DNA from: Bradyrhizobium sp. cir1
GTDB lineage: Bacteria; Pseudomonadota; Alphaproteobacteria; Rhizobiales; Xanthobacteraceae
DNA length: 64,000 nt
Assembly: GCF_014198245.1 (NCBI RefSeq)
Contig: NZ_JACIHE010000016.1
Coordinates: 1 to 64,000 of the forward strand
Direction of reading: 5' to 3'
A program made the position numbers and the translations under genes. A model generated the notes under the pieces. The model did no database searches, had not been told where the DNA came from, and saw only the letters and a list, made by a program, of their open reading frames with translations. Positions 1 through 8,883 of this stretch are shown piece by piece (positions within the stretch are counted from its first letter, which is position 1; the number at the start of each line of letters is the position of its first letter).

Positions 1-190
1 CGCATCGACAGGCCGGACATATGGATGCAAGCGATCCGATCAAACCTCAAAATGCTCTTGTGCCACGGGGGCCGTCCACATATGGGTCCCGGATCAGCGC
101 TCCGCTCCTGACAACGCTACGCGTTGCCAGAAGCTACGCTTGTCGGGGACGACAGCGGTGATTTGAGGCCCGCTTCTCGCGCCTCAAAGC

Positions 191-1327
191 TCACACCGCA
201 ATGACGTGATCGTCGATCTCGTCGATCCGGTTGACGCCGCACAGGCCCATCGTCGTGAGCAGCTCCTTCTGGATGATGTCGATCGCCTTGGCGACGCCGG
301 CCTGGCCGCCGGCACCGAGGCCGTAGGCATAGGCGCGGCCGATCATGCAGGACTTTGCGCCGAGCGCGAGCGCGCGCATCACGTCCTGGCCGGAGCGGAT
401 GCCGCCGTCGAACATGATCTCCATCCTGTCGCCGACCGTGTCCGCGATCTCCGGCAACACCTCGATCGAGGACGGCGCGCCGTCGAGCTGCCGGCCGCCA
501 TGGTTGGAGACGACGAGCGCCTGCGCGCCGGTCTTGGCGGCTTCCTCGGCGTCCTCGACGTCCAGAATGCCCTTGATGACGAGCTTGCCCGGCCAGATGC
601 TGCGGACCCACTCGACGTCCTTCCAGTTCAGGGACGTGTCGAACTGCGATGCGGTCCACTCGGCGAGGCGGTTGAGATCCTCGGTGTTCTTCACGTGGCC
701 GGCGATGTTGCCGAAGGTGCGGCGCTTGCCCTGCAGCACGCCGGCGACCCAGGCCGGCTTGCTGGCGAAATCCAGGAGCTTCGACAGCGACCACTCGGGG
801 GGCACCGTCATACCGTTCTTGATGTCGGCGTGGCGCTGTCCGATCACCTGCAGGTCGACGGTCAGCACCAGCGCGCTGCACTTGGCCGCCATGGCGCGCT
901 GGATCAGGTCCTTGATGAAGCCGCGGTCCTTCATCACGTAGAGCTGGAACCAGAACGGCTTCTCGACATTGGCGGCGATGTCCTCGATCGAGCAGATCGA
1001 CATCGTCGATTGCGTGAACGGGATACCGGCGGCCTGCGCCGCGCGGCAGGCGTAGATTTCGCCGTCGCCATGCTGCATGCCGAGCAGGCCGACGGGCGCC
1101 AGGATCAGCGGCATGGTCGAGGGCTCGCCGAGGATCGTGGTCGCGGTGTCGCGCTTGGAGACGTCGACCAGGATGCGCTGGCGGAACTTGATCGCCTGCA
1201 TATCCTCGCGGTTGGCGCGCAGCGTTTCCTCGGCATAGGAGCCGCGGTCGCAATAGTCGAAAAACGCCTTCGGCACGCGGCGCTTATGCAGCGCGCGAAG
1301 ATCGTCGATACAGGTGATGTGCTTCAT
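191..1327 (-). CDS. lldD: FMN-dependent alpha-hydroxyacid dehydrogenase (L-lactate dehydrogenase type)
   Basis: The 378-residue protein has the length and layout of the FMN-dependent alpha-hydroxyacid oxidase/dehydrogenase family, a single TIM barrel that oxidises L-2-hydroxyacids such as lactate to the oxoacid. The active-site segment SNHGGRQLDG, carrying the catalytic histidine and the arginine that binds substrate carboxylate, lies near residue 270, and the FMN phosphate-binding segment DGGIRSGQDVMRAL follows at about 305. The N-terminal DYCDRGSYAEET stretch is also typical. There is no signal peptide, so it is cytosolic or membrane-associated. The exact substrate cannot be told from sequence; the lldD name is by family. 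It is transcribed alone, leftward. Confidence 0.9.
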   Translation of the reverse strand: MKHITCIDDLRALHKRRVPKAFFDYCDRGSYAEETLRANREDMQAIKFRQRILVDVSKRDTATTILGEPSTMPLILAPVGLLGMQHGDGEIYACRAAQAAGIPFTQSTMSICSIEDIAANVEKPFWFQLYVMKDRGFIKDLIQRAMAAKCSALVLTVDLQVIGQRHADIKNGMTVPPEWSLSKLLDFASKPAWVAGVLQGKRRTFGNIAGHVKNTEDLNRLAEWTASQFDTSLNWKDVEWVRSIWPGKLVIKGILDVEDAEEAAKTGAQALVVSNHGGRQLDGAPSSIEVLPEIADTVGDRMEIMFDGGIRSGQDVMRALALGAKSCMIGRAYAYGLGAGGQAGVAKAIDIIQKELLTTMGLCGVNRIDEIDDHVIAV

Positions 1328-1432
1328 GAACGTTTCCCCGGCCCGTCTTTACCCAAGAGTCTTGCATCGGAAGATCGAGGGGTCATCTAGCATGGTTGGA
1401 TGCACAGCCAAATCGTTTGAGAGGAGGGTGCC

Positions 1433-1600
1433 ATGACGAGGCCACACGCGAGACCTTCGCCGGAAGAGATCAAGGAGAAGAAGGATCTCGAGGACGCGCT
1501 GGAAGAGGGGCTGGAAGAGACCTTTCCGGGCTCCGATCCCGTCAACGTCACCCAGCCGGCGCCGAGCCGCGACGACGGCCATGTGAAGCGCTCGGGCTAG
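1433..1600 (+). CDS. small conserved-type acidic protein, 55 aa, function unknown
   Basis: This short reading frame starts at an ATG placed 6-8 bases after a strong ribosome site (GAGGAGGG) and ends at TAG. The product is charged: an E/K-rich helix (EEIKEKKDLEDALEEGLEE) is followed by a FPGSDPVNVTQPAPSRDDGH tail. The FPxSDPxxVTQP signature is one I recall from small uncharacterised proteins common in alphaproteobacteria. No catalytic motif, membrane segment or signal peptide is visible. Support comes from the ribosome site, the composition and the recalled tail motif; no function can be assigned. Confidence 0.7.
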   Translation: MTRPHARPSPEEIKEKKDLEDALEEGLEETFPGSDPVNVTQPAPSRDDGHVKRSG

Positions 1601-1821
1601 GGCAGGTTCCGCCCGCTTTCCGCTGGTCACGCCGGAACTATAATGTTAACAATGTGTTACTGGGACGGCGGCGAGCCTGGTTCCGTAATGATTCATCATA
1701 TTTTTTGAAGCCAAGTTAGCCGCGATGGCTTTATAAGGCCTCAGCAAATCAGGGATGCGGGGCCTGTTCGGGCAGCCCGTGGTTGTAGAGGGGAGTCCCT
1801 GGTTGTTGCTTGGGGGACGAT

Positions 1822-3165
1822 ATGAGTCGCAAATATTTCGGGACGGACGGGATCCGGGGCCGCGCCAACGGACTGATCACGCCGGAGCTCGCGCTCAAGG
1901 TCGGCCAGGCCGCAGGCCTCGCATTTCAGCGCGGTGACCACCGCCACCGGGTCGTGATCGGCAAGGACACCCGCCTGTCCGGCTACATGATCGAATACGC
2001 GATGGTCGCAGGCTTCACCTCGGTCGGCATGGACGTGCTGCTGGTCGGCCCGATGCCGACGCCGGCGGTCGCGATGCTGACCAAGTCGATGCGCGCCGAT
2101 CTCGGCGTGATGATCTCGGCCTCGCACAATCTGTTCGAGGACAACGGCATCAAGCTGTTCGGGCCGCAGGGCTTCAAGCTCTCCGACGACGTCGAGCGGC
2201 AGATCGAGCAGCTGCTCGACGAATGCCTCGACAAGAGGCTCGCGCAGAGCGCGAGCCTGGGCCGCGCCCGCCGTATCGACGGCGTGCATGACCGCTACAT
2301 CGAATTCGCCAAGCGCACGCTGCCGCGCGACCTCTCGCTCGACGGGCTGCGCGTCGTGATCGATTGCGCCAACGGCGCCGCCTACAAGGTGGTGCCAGAA
2401 GCGCTGTGGGAGCTGGGCGCCGACGTCGTGCCGATCGGCGTCGAGCCCGACGGTTTCAACATCAACAAGGATTGCGGCTCGACCTCGCCGGAGGCGCTGT
2501 CGAAGAAGGTGCGCGAGATGCGCGCCGACATCGGCATTGCGCTGGACGGTGACGCCGATCGCGTCATCCTGGTCGACGAGCGTGGTCATGTCGTCGACGG
2601 CGACCAGCTGCTCGCGGTGATCGCGCAGAGCTGGAAGGAAGACGGACGCCTCTCGCGTCCCGGCATCGTCGCCACCGTGATGTCCAATCTCGGCCTCGAG
2701 CGCTTCCTCAAAGGGCAGGGGATCGATCTCGTGCGCACGCCGGTCGGCGACCGCTACGTGCTCGAGCAGATGCTGAACGGCGGTTACAATCTCGGCGGCG
2801 AGCAGTCAGGCCACATCATCCTGTCCGACTACGCCACCACCGGCGACGGCTTCGTGGCCGCCTTGCAGGTGCTGGCCGTGGTGCAGAAGCTGCGCCGCCC
2901 GGTGTCGGAAGTCTGCCACCGCTTCGATCCGCTGCCGCAGATCCTCAAGAACGTCCGCCACAAGGGCGGCAAGCCGCTCGATGATTCCGACGTCAAGTCG
3001 GCGATCTCCGACGGCGAGAAGCGCCTCAACGGCCACGGCCGTCTCCTGATCCGCTCCTCCGGCACCGAGCCGGTGATCCGCGTCATGGGCGAAGGCGAGG
3101 ACCGCATCCTGGTCGAGGACATCGTCGACACCATCGTCTCCGCGCTCGGCCAGGCCGCGGCGTAA
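1822..3165 (+). CDS. glmM: phosphoglucosamine mutase
   Basis: GlmM interconverts glucosamine-6-phosphate and glucosamine-1-phosphate, the step before UDP-N-acetylglucosamine in cell-wall precursor synthesis. The 447-residue protein begins RKYFGTDGIRGRAN, the family hallmark. The catalytic phosphoserine loop ISASHNLFEDNGIK is at about residue 100, the metal-binding DGDADR loop at about 245, the sugar-specificity loop GGEQSGH at about 330 and the phosphate-binding SSGTEPVIRVM loop near the end. An in-frame TTG four codons earlier exists, but the ATG at 1822 sits a proper distance after GGGGGACG and fits family length. It appears monocistronic. Confidence 0.97.
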   Translation: MSRKYFGTDGIRGRANGLITPELALKVGQAAGLAFQRGDHRHRVVIGKDTRLSGYMIEYAMVAGFTSVGMDVLLVGPMPTPAVAMLTKSMRADLGVMISASHNLFEDNGIKLFGPQGFKLSDDVERQIEQLLDECLDKRLAQSASLGRARRIDGVHDRYIEFAKRTLPRDLSLDGLRVVIDCANGAAYKVVPEALWELGADVVPIGVEPDGFNINKDCGSTSPEALSKKVREMRADIGIALDGDADRVILVDERGHVVDGDQLLAVIAQSWKEDGRLSRPGIVATVMSNLGLERFLKGQGIDLVRTPVGDRYVLEQMLNGGYNLGGEQSGHIILSDYATTGDGFVAALQVLAVVQKLRRPVSEVCHRFDPLPQILKNVRHKGGKPLDDSDVKSAISDGEKRLNGHGRLLIRSSGTEPVIRVMGEGEDRILVEDIVDTIVSALGQAAA

Positions 3166-3208
3166 GCGCGCCGGATGAGGGGTATCTCTCCGCGAACGCA
3201 GATATCGT

Positions 3209-3296
3209 AGGGTGGGCAAAGCGACAGCGTGCCCACCCTTCTGGCGCCGTATCGGAAAGATGGTGGGCACGGCGCAAGCGCGCCTTTGCCCACCCT
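3209..3296. repeat. intergenic inverted repeat (88 bp)
   Basis: The two ends are perfect 13-base inverted copies (AGGGTGGGCAAAG and its complement). Inner copies of GTGGGCA/TGCCCAC make nested hairpins possible. It resembles the abundant short palindromic elements found between genes in Bradyrhizobium. It lies between glmM and the IS110 element. Confidence 0.8.
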
Positions 3297-3299
3297 TGT

Positions 3300-3505
3300 A
3301 TTAGCGCACTGGGTTAGGATGGCCACGTTCCGTGAGGAATGGCCCAGCTCGGGTGGCCGCCTGAGCTGGGCCGCCGATCGATCGGATCGATGCCCACCGA
3401 AGCCTTGAGGGCTGCGTTTCGTAGCAGGATCGCGGTCGGCACTTCATCGGGACCCGCATGGTTGAACGAACTCTAGGTTCGCATAACAAGGGAGGGTCGA
3501 GGAAG
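3300..3505 (+). ncRNA. structured 5' non-coding end of IS110 element; candidate bridge RNA
   Basis: About 200 bases upstream of the transposase start carry no gene but contain a perfect 10-base-pair hairpin (3341-3350 with 3363-3372, loop 12) plus smaller palindromes such as CGATCGATCGGATCGATG. In IS110-family elements of the IS110 group the left non-coding end encodes a structured bridge RNA that guides target and donor choice (established in 2024 for IS621). That this segment is such an RNA is inference; the exact RNA ends and guide loops were not resolved. Confidence 0.4.
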
Positions 3506-4477
3506 ATGGCCAAGCGTATCACGATCTGTGCCGGGATCGATACCGGCAAAGATAAGCTCGACGTGGCGATCGATGGCAGCTCGGAGCAGCTGCGCGTCGA
3601 CAACACGGCGGAAGGCCACCAGGCGTTGGTGGAGTGGTTGAAGGGCCACAAAGTCAAGCGGATAGGGATCGAGGCAAGCGGAGGCTATGAGCAGGCCGTC
3701 GTCGCCGAGCTGCGGCGCAGGCGGTTCGTCGTCATCCTGTTTCAGCCGAAGCAGGTTCGCGCCTATGGCACGTTCCATCGGTTGCTCGCCAAGAACGACA
3801 GGATCGACGCAGCGCTGATCGCAATGTGTACTGCCGCAGTCAAGACGATCCATCCCGCCCCGGACCCGCGGCTGCAGCCTCTTGCCGAGCATTTGACGAT
3901 GGTCGAACAGCTCACCGAGGACATTGCAAGACTGAAGAACCGGCTCGAGAGCTGCCGCGACAAGCGTATTCAAGGGCTCTGGAAGGAGCAGATTGCTCTC
4001 TTGGCGAAGTCAAAACGAGCCGAGTTCAAGGCCCTGGTGGCGGCGATCCGCAAGCATCCTGATTTCGCCGCACGGCTCGATCTGATCCACAGCGTCGCCG
4101 GCTGCGGCCGCCCGACCGCGGTGGCCGTGCTGGTCAGGATGCCCGAGATCGGCAACGTCACGCGCGAGCAGGCCGCAGCGCTCAGCGGGCTTGCGCCCTA
4201 CGACGACGACAGCGGCAATCGCGTCGGCGCCCGTCACATCACAGGCGGACGCGAACGCCTGCGCCGGGCGCTCTACACCGCGGCTTTTCCGGCATCCTTC
4301 CGCTGGAATCCGCAACTCATGGGCCTGTACAGCCGGCTGATCGCCGCCGGCAAGTGCCACAAATCCGCGCTCGTCGCCTGCGCCAGGAAGTTGCTCGTCA
4401 TTATCAACGCCGTCGTCGCCCGCGGAACGCCGTGGGGCGCCCAGGCGCCACAAAATGCCAAACTGTCCGTCGCCTGA
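3506..4477 (+). CDS. IS110-family transposase (DEDD recombinase)
   Basis: The protein (323 residues from the ATG at 3506, preceded by GGAGGGTCGAGG) has the two-domain IS110 layout. The N-terminal RuvC-like DEDD domain shows D in AGIDTGKDKLDV, E in IEASGGYE and the paired D residues in KNDRIDA. The C-terminal Tnp domain contains LIHSVAGCGRPTA, then LSGLAPYDDDSGNRVG and GGRERLRRALYTAAF, the region that holds the catalytic serine in the family. It looks full length and intact. Earlier in-frame starts (3458) would only add an unconserved leader. The element separates the MFS gene that follows from whatever lay upstream of it. Confidence 0.93.
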   Translation: MAKRITICAGIDTGKDKLDVAIDGSSEQLRVDNTAEGHQALVEWLKGHKVKRIGIEASGGYEQAVVAELRRRRFVVILFQPKQVRAYGTFHRLLAKNDRIDAALIAMCTAAVKTIHPAPDPRLQPLAEHLTMVEQLTEDIARLKNRLESCRDKRIQGLWKEQIALLAKSKRAEFKALVAAIRKHPDFAARLDLIHSVAGCGRPTAVAVLVRMPEIGNVTREQAAALSGLAPYDDDSGNRVGARHITGGRERLRRALYTAAFPASFRWNPQLMGLYSRLIAAGKCHKSALVACARKLLVIINAVVARGTPWGAQAPQNAKLSVA

Positions 4478-4535
4478 CCCGCGTTTCTTTGTTCGATCAG
4501 GCGACCGTTTCTTCGTCCCGACCTGCCATCACAAC

Positions 4536-4634
4536 GACGCCGCGTGCCGCGGCCGTCAAGGCTGGCCGTCGCTCAGTTCCCGCCTCACACAAGATGCCGC
4601 CAGGCCACGCCTTGACGGCCGCAAGCGCGGCGTC
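4536..4634. repeat. long imperfect hairpin downstream of the transposase
   Basis: Two arms can pair over 23 bases: GACGCCGCG (4536-4544) with CGCGGCGTC (4626-4634), and 14 bases GCGGCCGTCAAGGC (4549-4562) with GCCTTGACGGCCGC (4609-4622). They are separated by a 4/3-base internal loop, with a 46-base apical region. It lies in the 320-base gap between transposase and MFS gene. It may be part of the right end of the IS element or an older chromosomal repeat; the element boundary was not determined. Confidence 0.6.
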
Positions 4635-4798
4635 ATGCTCCAGGCAATCGGGGCGTCGCTTTAATGGTTGCTACGATATCGGACTCGCGGAGAGGGCTAA
4701 GACACCCGCATTCCAGCCATTTGCGATTGGCGCTGGTTCCATCACCGCTTGCATCGTAATCAGCAGGTCGAGGCAATCTGCCGTGCCGGGATGCTGCA

Positions 4799-6052
4799 TT
4801 GAGCAAGTCTGTCGTCGTCTCAGAGGAAACGCTGACCAAGCCCGTCGTCGTCGCCGACGTAGCAGCGCCCGGTGCCAAGGCCGCTGCCGGGCCGGCCTAT
4901 GTCGTGCTTGCCGGCATCAGCTTCTCGCACTTCCTCAACGACACCATGCAGTCGCTGATCGCCTCGGTGTATCCGATCCTGAAGGACACCTACGCGCTCG
5001 ACTTCGCGCAGATCGGCATGATCACGCTGGCCTTCCAGTTCACGGCCTCGCTGCTGCAGCCGGTGGTCGGCCACTACACCGACAAGAAGGCGCAGCCCTA
5101 TTCGCTGTCGATCGGCATGGCCTCGACCTTCTTCGGCCTGCTGCTGCTCAGCGTCGCGCAGCAATATCTCGTCATCCTCGTCGCCGCCGCGCTGGTCGGC
5201 CTCGGCTCGGCGGTGTTCCATCCCGAATCCGCGCGAATCGCGCGGCTCGCCTCCGGTGGCCGCTACGGCTTTGCGCAATCGGTGTTTCAGCTCGGCGGCA
5301 GCTTCGGCACCTCGATGGGGCCGGTGCTCGCTGCGCTGATCGTGGTGCCGTTCGGGCAGGGCAGCATCGCCTGGTTCTCCTCGATCGCGTTCCTCGCGAT
5401 TCTCATCCTCTGGCGCATCGGGCGCTGGTACGCGCCGCAGATCACGACGAAGAAGGCCGCGCCCGTCCACACCCGGCCCGGCGGGCCGAGCGCGCGCCGT
5501 GTTGCCGTTGCACTTCTTGTGCTGGTGGCGCTGCTGTTCTCAAAACAGCTCTACGTCTCGAGCCTGTCGAGCTATTACATCTTCTACCTGATCGACCGTT
5601 TCGGCGTGTCGACGCAGGCAGCGCAAATCTATCTCTTCATCTTCCTCGCGGCGAATGCGGTCGGCGCGTTCTTCGGCGGTCCTCTGGGTGATCGCTTCGG
5701 CCGCAAGATCGTGATCTGGATCTCGATCCTGGGCGCGCTGCCGTTCACGCTGGCGCTGCCCTATGCCGGGCTCTACGCCAGCGCGGTGCTGTCAGTGATC
5801 ATCGGGCTGATCATCTCCTCGACGACGTCGTCGATCATCGTGTTCGCGCAGGAACTGGTGCCGCATCGCTTCGGCATGATCTCCGGCGTGTTCTTCGGCG
5901 TCGCCTTCGGCATCGGCGGCCTCGGGGCTGCCGTGCTCGGCAAGCTCGCCGACCACACCTCGATCGAGTTCGTCTATCAGGTCTGCGCCTATCTGCCGGC
6001 GATCGGGCTGCTCGCAATATTCCTGCCCAAGCTGCCGCGCCACGCGCGTTAA
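4799..6052 (+). CDS. MFS transporter, fosmidomycin-resistance (Fsr) type
   Basis: This 417-residue protein has about twelve hydrophobic helices. It begins, after a roughly 35-residue polar leader, with FSHFLNDTMQSLIASVYPIL, the signature start of the Fsr subgroup of major-facilitator drug exporters. The MFS loop motif appears as GGPLGDRFGRK at about residue 297. It should act in the inner membrane as a proton-driven drug exporter; the substrate is unknown. The best available start is a TTG at 4799, since no ATG or GTG precedes the first helix in frame. The IS110 element just upstream may have replaced the original promoter. Confidence 0.85.
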   Translation: MSKSVVVSEETLTKPVVVADVAAPGAKAAAGPAYVVLAGISFSHFLNDTMQSLIASVYPILKDTYALDFAQIGMITLAFQFTASLLQPVVGHYTDKKAQPYSLSIGMASTFFGLLLLSVAQQYLVILVAAALVGLGSAVFHPESARIARLASGGRYGFAQSVFQLGGSFGTSMGPVLAALIVVPFGQGSIAWFSSIAFLAILILWRIGRWYAPQITTKKAAPVHTRPGGPSARRVAVALLVLVALLFSKQLYVSSLSSYYIFYLIDRFGVSTQAAQIYLFIFLAANAVGAFFGGPLGDRFGRKIVIWISILGALPFTLALPYAGLYASAVLSVIIGLIISSTTSSIIVFAQELVPHRFGMISGVFFGVAFGIGGLGAAVLGKLADHTSIEFVYQVCAYLPAIGLLAIFLPKLPRHAR

Positions 6053-6282
6053 CAGTTTCTGTTTTGCTGCGTTGCGGCTTCATACATCGTTAGCAATTGT
6101 GCTCCGCCCAACGCTTGCATTTTTGCACCGCTCCTGCCGCATCCGCGTGTACAGTGAGAAAAAATCAACCTTAAAAATTAGGGTTAAGTGGCGCTTAAAC
6201 ATTTAGTGCCATCGTCCGGGTCGTGAGTTTCCAGAACGTGAGGCGTCTGCATTTTGCCTCACCGGCCATAAGGACGAAGCCA

Positions 6283-7131
6283 ATGCGTAGCGTTAAGTCT
6301 CTTCTTGCCGCGGGTGCGGCAACCCTGATCTCGTCGATGGCGTTTGCCGCCGACATGCCGATCGCCGCGCCCCCTCCGATGTACGCGCCGCCGGCTCCGC
6401 CCGCCGACTTCGGCGGCTGGTATCTCCGCGGCGACATCGGCTTCAGCAATCAGAAGACCAGTGATCTCCACTACGGCCGCGAGTCGGCGTATTCGCAGCT
6501 CACTTCGTTCGACCAGAAGACTTCGTTCGACACCGCCGGCATCTACGGCCTCGGCGTCGGCTACCGGTTCAACAACTGGTTCCGCGCCGACGTGACCGGA
6601 CAGTACCGTGGCAACTCGAACTTCAAGGGCACGGATCGCTTCACGGGCACCGCCGGTGGCGTGGCCTACAACGGCATCGACAATTACAGCGCTAGCAAGT
6701 CCGAATGGCTGGTCCTGGCCAACGCGTATGTCGATCTCGGTACGTGGTGGTGCATCACGCCGTTCATTGGCGCCGGCGTCGGCGGCGCGCAGGTCTCGAT
6801 CGCGAACTTCTCCGATACCGGCACCAACAGCCTGCCGTTCTCCACCACGAGCTTTGCCACCGCCCCGACGAGCTCGAAGTGGAATTTCGCCTGGGCCGCT
6901 CATGCGGGCCTTGCCTATAAGGTCAATCCGAACCTCGTCCTCGAACTCGCCTACAGCTATGTCGATCTAGGCCCGGGGCAGACCGGAATTCTGTCGGATT
7001 ACACTGGCGCGACGACCAACAACGTCTTCAAGTTCAAGGACATCACTTCGCATGACCTGAAGTTCGGCGTGCGCTGGAATCTCGACAGCCCGCCGGCCTA
7101 CGTGCCGCCGCCGCTCGTCACCAAGGGCTGA
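6283..7131 (+). CDS. outer-membrane beta-barrel protein (Omp25/Omp31-like)
   Basis: The 282-residue product starts with a clear signal peptide (MRSVKSLLAAGAATLISSMAFA, cleavage before ADMP) and a Pro-rich spacer (APPPMYAPPAPPADF). The barrel that follows has alternating aromatic strands, ending in a C-terminal region typical of rhizobial Omp25/31-type surface proteins (HDLKFGVRWNL). The ADMP/ADLP start of the mature chain is characteristic of Rhizobiales barrels. The ATG at 6283 is chosen because it begins the signal peptide. A good terminator follows at 7161. A second barrel gene lies just downstream, so the two may have arisen as a surface-protein pair. Confidence 0.88.
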   Translation: MRSVKSLLAAGAATLISSMAFAADMPIAAPPPMYAPPAPPADFGGWYLRGDIGFSNQKTSDLHYGRESAYSQLTSFDQKTSFDTAGIYGLGVGYRFNNWFRADVTGQYRGNSNFKGTDRFTGTAGGVAYNGIDNYSASKSEWLVLANAYVDLGTWWCITPFIGAGVGGAQVSIANFSDTGTNSLPFSTTSFATAPTSSKWNFAWAAHAGLAYKVNPNLVLELAYSYVDLGPGQTGILSDYTGATTNNVFKFKDITSHDLKFGVRWNLDSPPAYVPPPLVTKG

Positions 7132-7160
7132 TCGGCAGCCTCATCGCTTAAGACGTCTTA

Positions 7161-7189
7161 ACGGCGCGGGATCATCCCGCGCCGTTTTG
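7161..7189 (+). terminator. rho-independent terminator of the first barrel gene
   Basis: An 11-base-pair G/C stem (ACGGCGCGGGA pairing with TCCCGCGCCGT) with a three-base loop is followed by TTTT. It lies 30 bases after the stop codon of the outer-membrane protein gene. Confidence 0.85.
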
Positions 7190-7302
7190 CTTTGCGGATT
7201 TTTCATGGCTCGATGGCGGCGAAATCGCCGGACGCAACCATTGGTTAAGGTTAACGAGCCATGATCATCGGCGAAGTTTCGGGTCCGATTTGGAGCGTTG
7301 CA

Positions 7303-8181
7303 ATGCGTAGGCTTTGGCTGGTGGCGGCGATGTTGGGGATGGTGTCGGCTGCGCACGCGGCGGACATGCCGGACCTGCCCATCCTGCGCGGCAGCTTCAC
7401 CGATGGCTTGTCGAAGGCGAGCCACAATTGGGACGGCTTCTATGTCGGCGGCCAGTTCGGCTTTGCCACCACCGACATCGACTTCAGTCACGCCCCGAAG
7501 TCGATGACCGATTTCATGCTTCGCAACAGCATTCTCCAGGCTCCGGTCGGCGGTTGGTCGCTGCTGCCGAAGAACCACGTACAGTCGACCGGCTTCGGCG
7601 CCTATATCGGCAAGAATTGGCAAATCTACGATGCCGTGATGGGCGTCGAAGCCAATTACAGCTACATGAACAACATCTCGAGTTCGGCCAGCGATTCCAT
7701 GACTCGGATTCTCGATGGCGAGACGGCGCCGGCCGGCCATACCTATACCTATGTCACCACGCTCGGCGGTGGTGCTGCGCTGAAGCTGAAGGATTACGCC
7801 ACCTTCCGTGGCCGGATCGGCTGGGACGGCGGCGATTTCATGCCGTATGGCTTCGCCGGATTGGCGATCGGGCGCGCTGAAGTCTCGCGCTTCGCGACCG
7901 TGCATTGGCAGAAATACGACGACTTCGACGACAGCGTGGTCAGCGGCGGTGTGACCACGACGGTTCATCGCCATCTGCCAGCCGGTTCAGACACGCTGTC
8001 CAAGGTCGAGGAACGAACCAACAGCTTCATGTACGGGTGGACGGCCGGTATCGGCATCGAATACGCGATCTGCGGTAATTTCCTGGTTCGCGGCGAATGG
8101 GAGCATGTCGGCTTCTCGAACGTGAAGGACATCACCGTTGGCCTGAACAACTTCCGTGTCGGCGCCGGCTACAAGTTCTGA
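7303..8181 (+). CDS. second outer-membrane beta-barrel protein
   Basis: The 292-residue protein opens with a signal peptide (MRRLWLVAAMLGMVSAAHA) and a mature ADMPDLPILRGS start, then WDGFYVGGQFGF, the first barrel strand typical of Rhizobiales Omp25-like porin family proteins. Repeated amphipathic strands with G-x-G-aromatic patterns lead to the terminal strand FRVGAGYKF ending in phenylalanine, the usual signal for outer-membrane assembly. An upstream in-frame ATG at 7261 would put fourteen residues before the signal peptide, so 7303 is preferred. Function (structural, adhesion or pore) is not deducible. Confidence 0.87.
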   Translation: MRRLWLVAAMLGMVSAAHAADMPDLPILRGSFTDGLSKASHNWDGFYVGGQFGFATTDIDFSHAPKSMTDFMLRNSILQAPVGGWSLLPKNHVQSTGFGAYIGKNWQIYDAVMGVEANYSYMNNISSSASDSMTRILDGETAPAGHTYTYVTTLGGGAALKLKDYATFRGRIGWDGGDFMPYGFAGLAIGRAEVSRFATVHWQKYDDFDDSVVSGGVTTTVHRHLPAGSDTLSKVEERTNSFMYGWTAGIGIEYAICGNFLVRGEWEHVGFSNVKDITVGLNNFRVGAGYKF

Positions 8182-8251
8182 GCGGTCCGCTTCCTGTTGA
8201 CAGCTTCGCTTCGTCCTGATGCTCTGTCGCTCCGACAGCGGGGCGGCAGCG

Positions 8252-8842
8252 ATGAAGATCTTCGGCGACAGCAATTCGGGCAATTGCCTCAAGGTGAAGT
8301 GGGTCTGCGACAAGCTCGCGCTGCCCTATCGCTGGATCGAGATCGACACAAGCAAGGGCGAGACGCGCACGCCGCAATTCCTCAAGATGAACGGCGCCGG
8401 CCAGGTGCCGACCGTCGAATTCGACGACGGCCGCACGCTGGCGCAGTCCAACGCCATCATCCGCTATCTCGCCCGCGACAGCGGCCTCATTCCGCGCGAT
8501 GCTTTCGCTGCGGCGAAGATGGACGAATGGCTGTTCTGGGAGCAGTACAGCCACGAGCCCTATATCGCGGTGTGCCGCTTCCTCATCGTCTATCTCGGCA
8601 AGGACGTATCCGAGCTCGATCCTGAAAAGGTCAAGCGCGGCTATGCGGCGCTCGACCGCATGGAGCAGCATCTTGCCACCAGCCGCTTCTTCGCCGGCGA
8701 TGCCGTCTCGCTCGCCGACGTCTCGCTGCTCGCCTATACGCGCCTCGCGCATGAAGGCGGTTTCGATCTCGGTCGCCATGCGGCCATCCGCCGCTGGATC
8801 GGTGCGGCCGAGGCCTTTCTCGGCCTGCCGCCGGCGCGCTGA
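8252..8842 (+). CDS. glutathione S-transferase family protein
   Basis: The 196-residue protein has a thioredoxin-like N-terminal domain (MKIFGDSNSGNCLKVKW, then the GSH-binding cis-proline GQVPTVEF and the LAQSNAIIRYLA helix with the conserved Ser/Asn) followed by an all-helical C-terminal domain containing the structural F/AGDAVSLADVSLLAYTRL N-capping motif. It should conjugate or bind glutathione in the cytosol. The ATG at 8252 begins right at the first strand; the earlier ATG at 8219 would add an unconserved leader. It lies close before the acetyltransferase gene in the same direction. Confidence 0.88.
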   Translation: MKIFGDSNSGNCLKVKWVCDKLALPYRWIEIDTSKGETRTPQFLKMNGAGQVPTVEFDDGRTLAQSNAIIRYLARDSGLIPRDAFAAAKMDEWLFWEQYSHEPYIAVCRFLIVYLGKDVSELDPEKVKRGYAALDRMEQHLATSRFFAGDAVSLADVSLLAYTRLAHEGGFDLGRHAAIRRWIGAAEAFLGLPPAR

Positions 8843-8883
8843 TTCTTGGGCCGATTCTCGCGCTGATTCCTGGAGTTTCCCGT

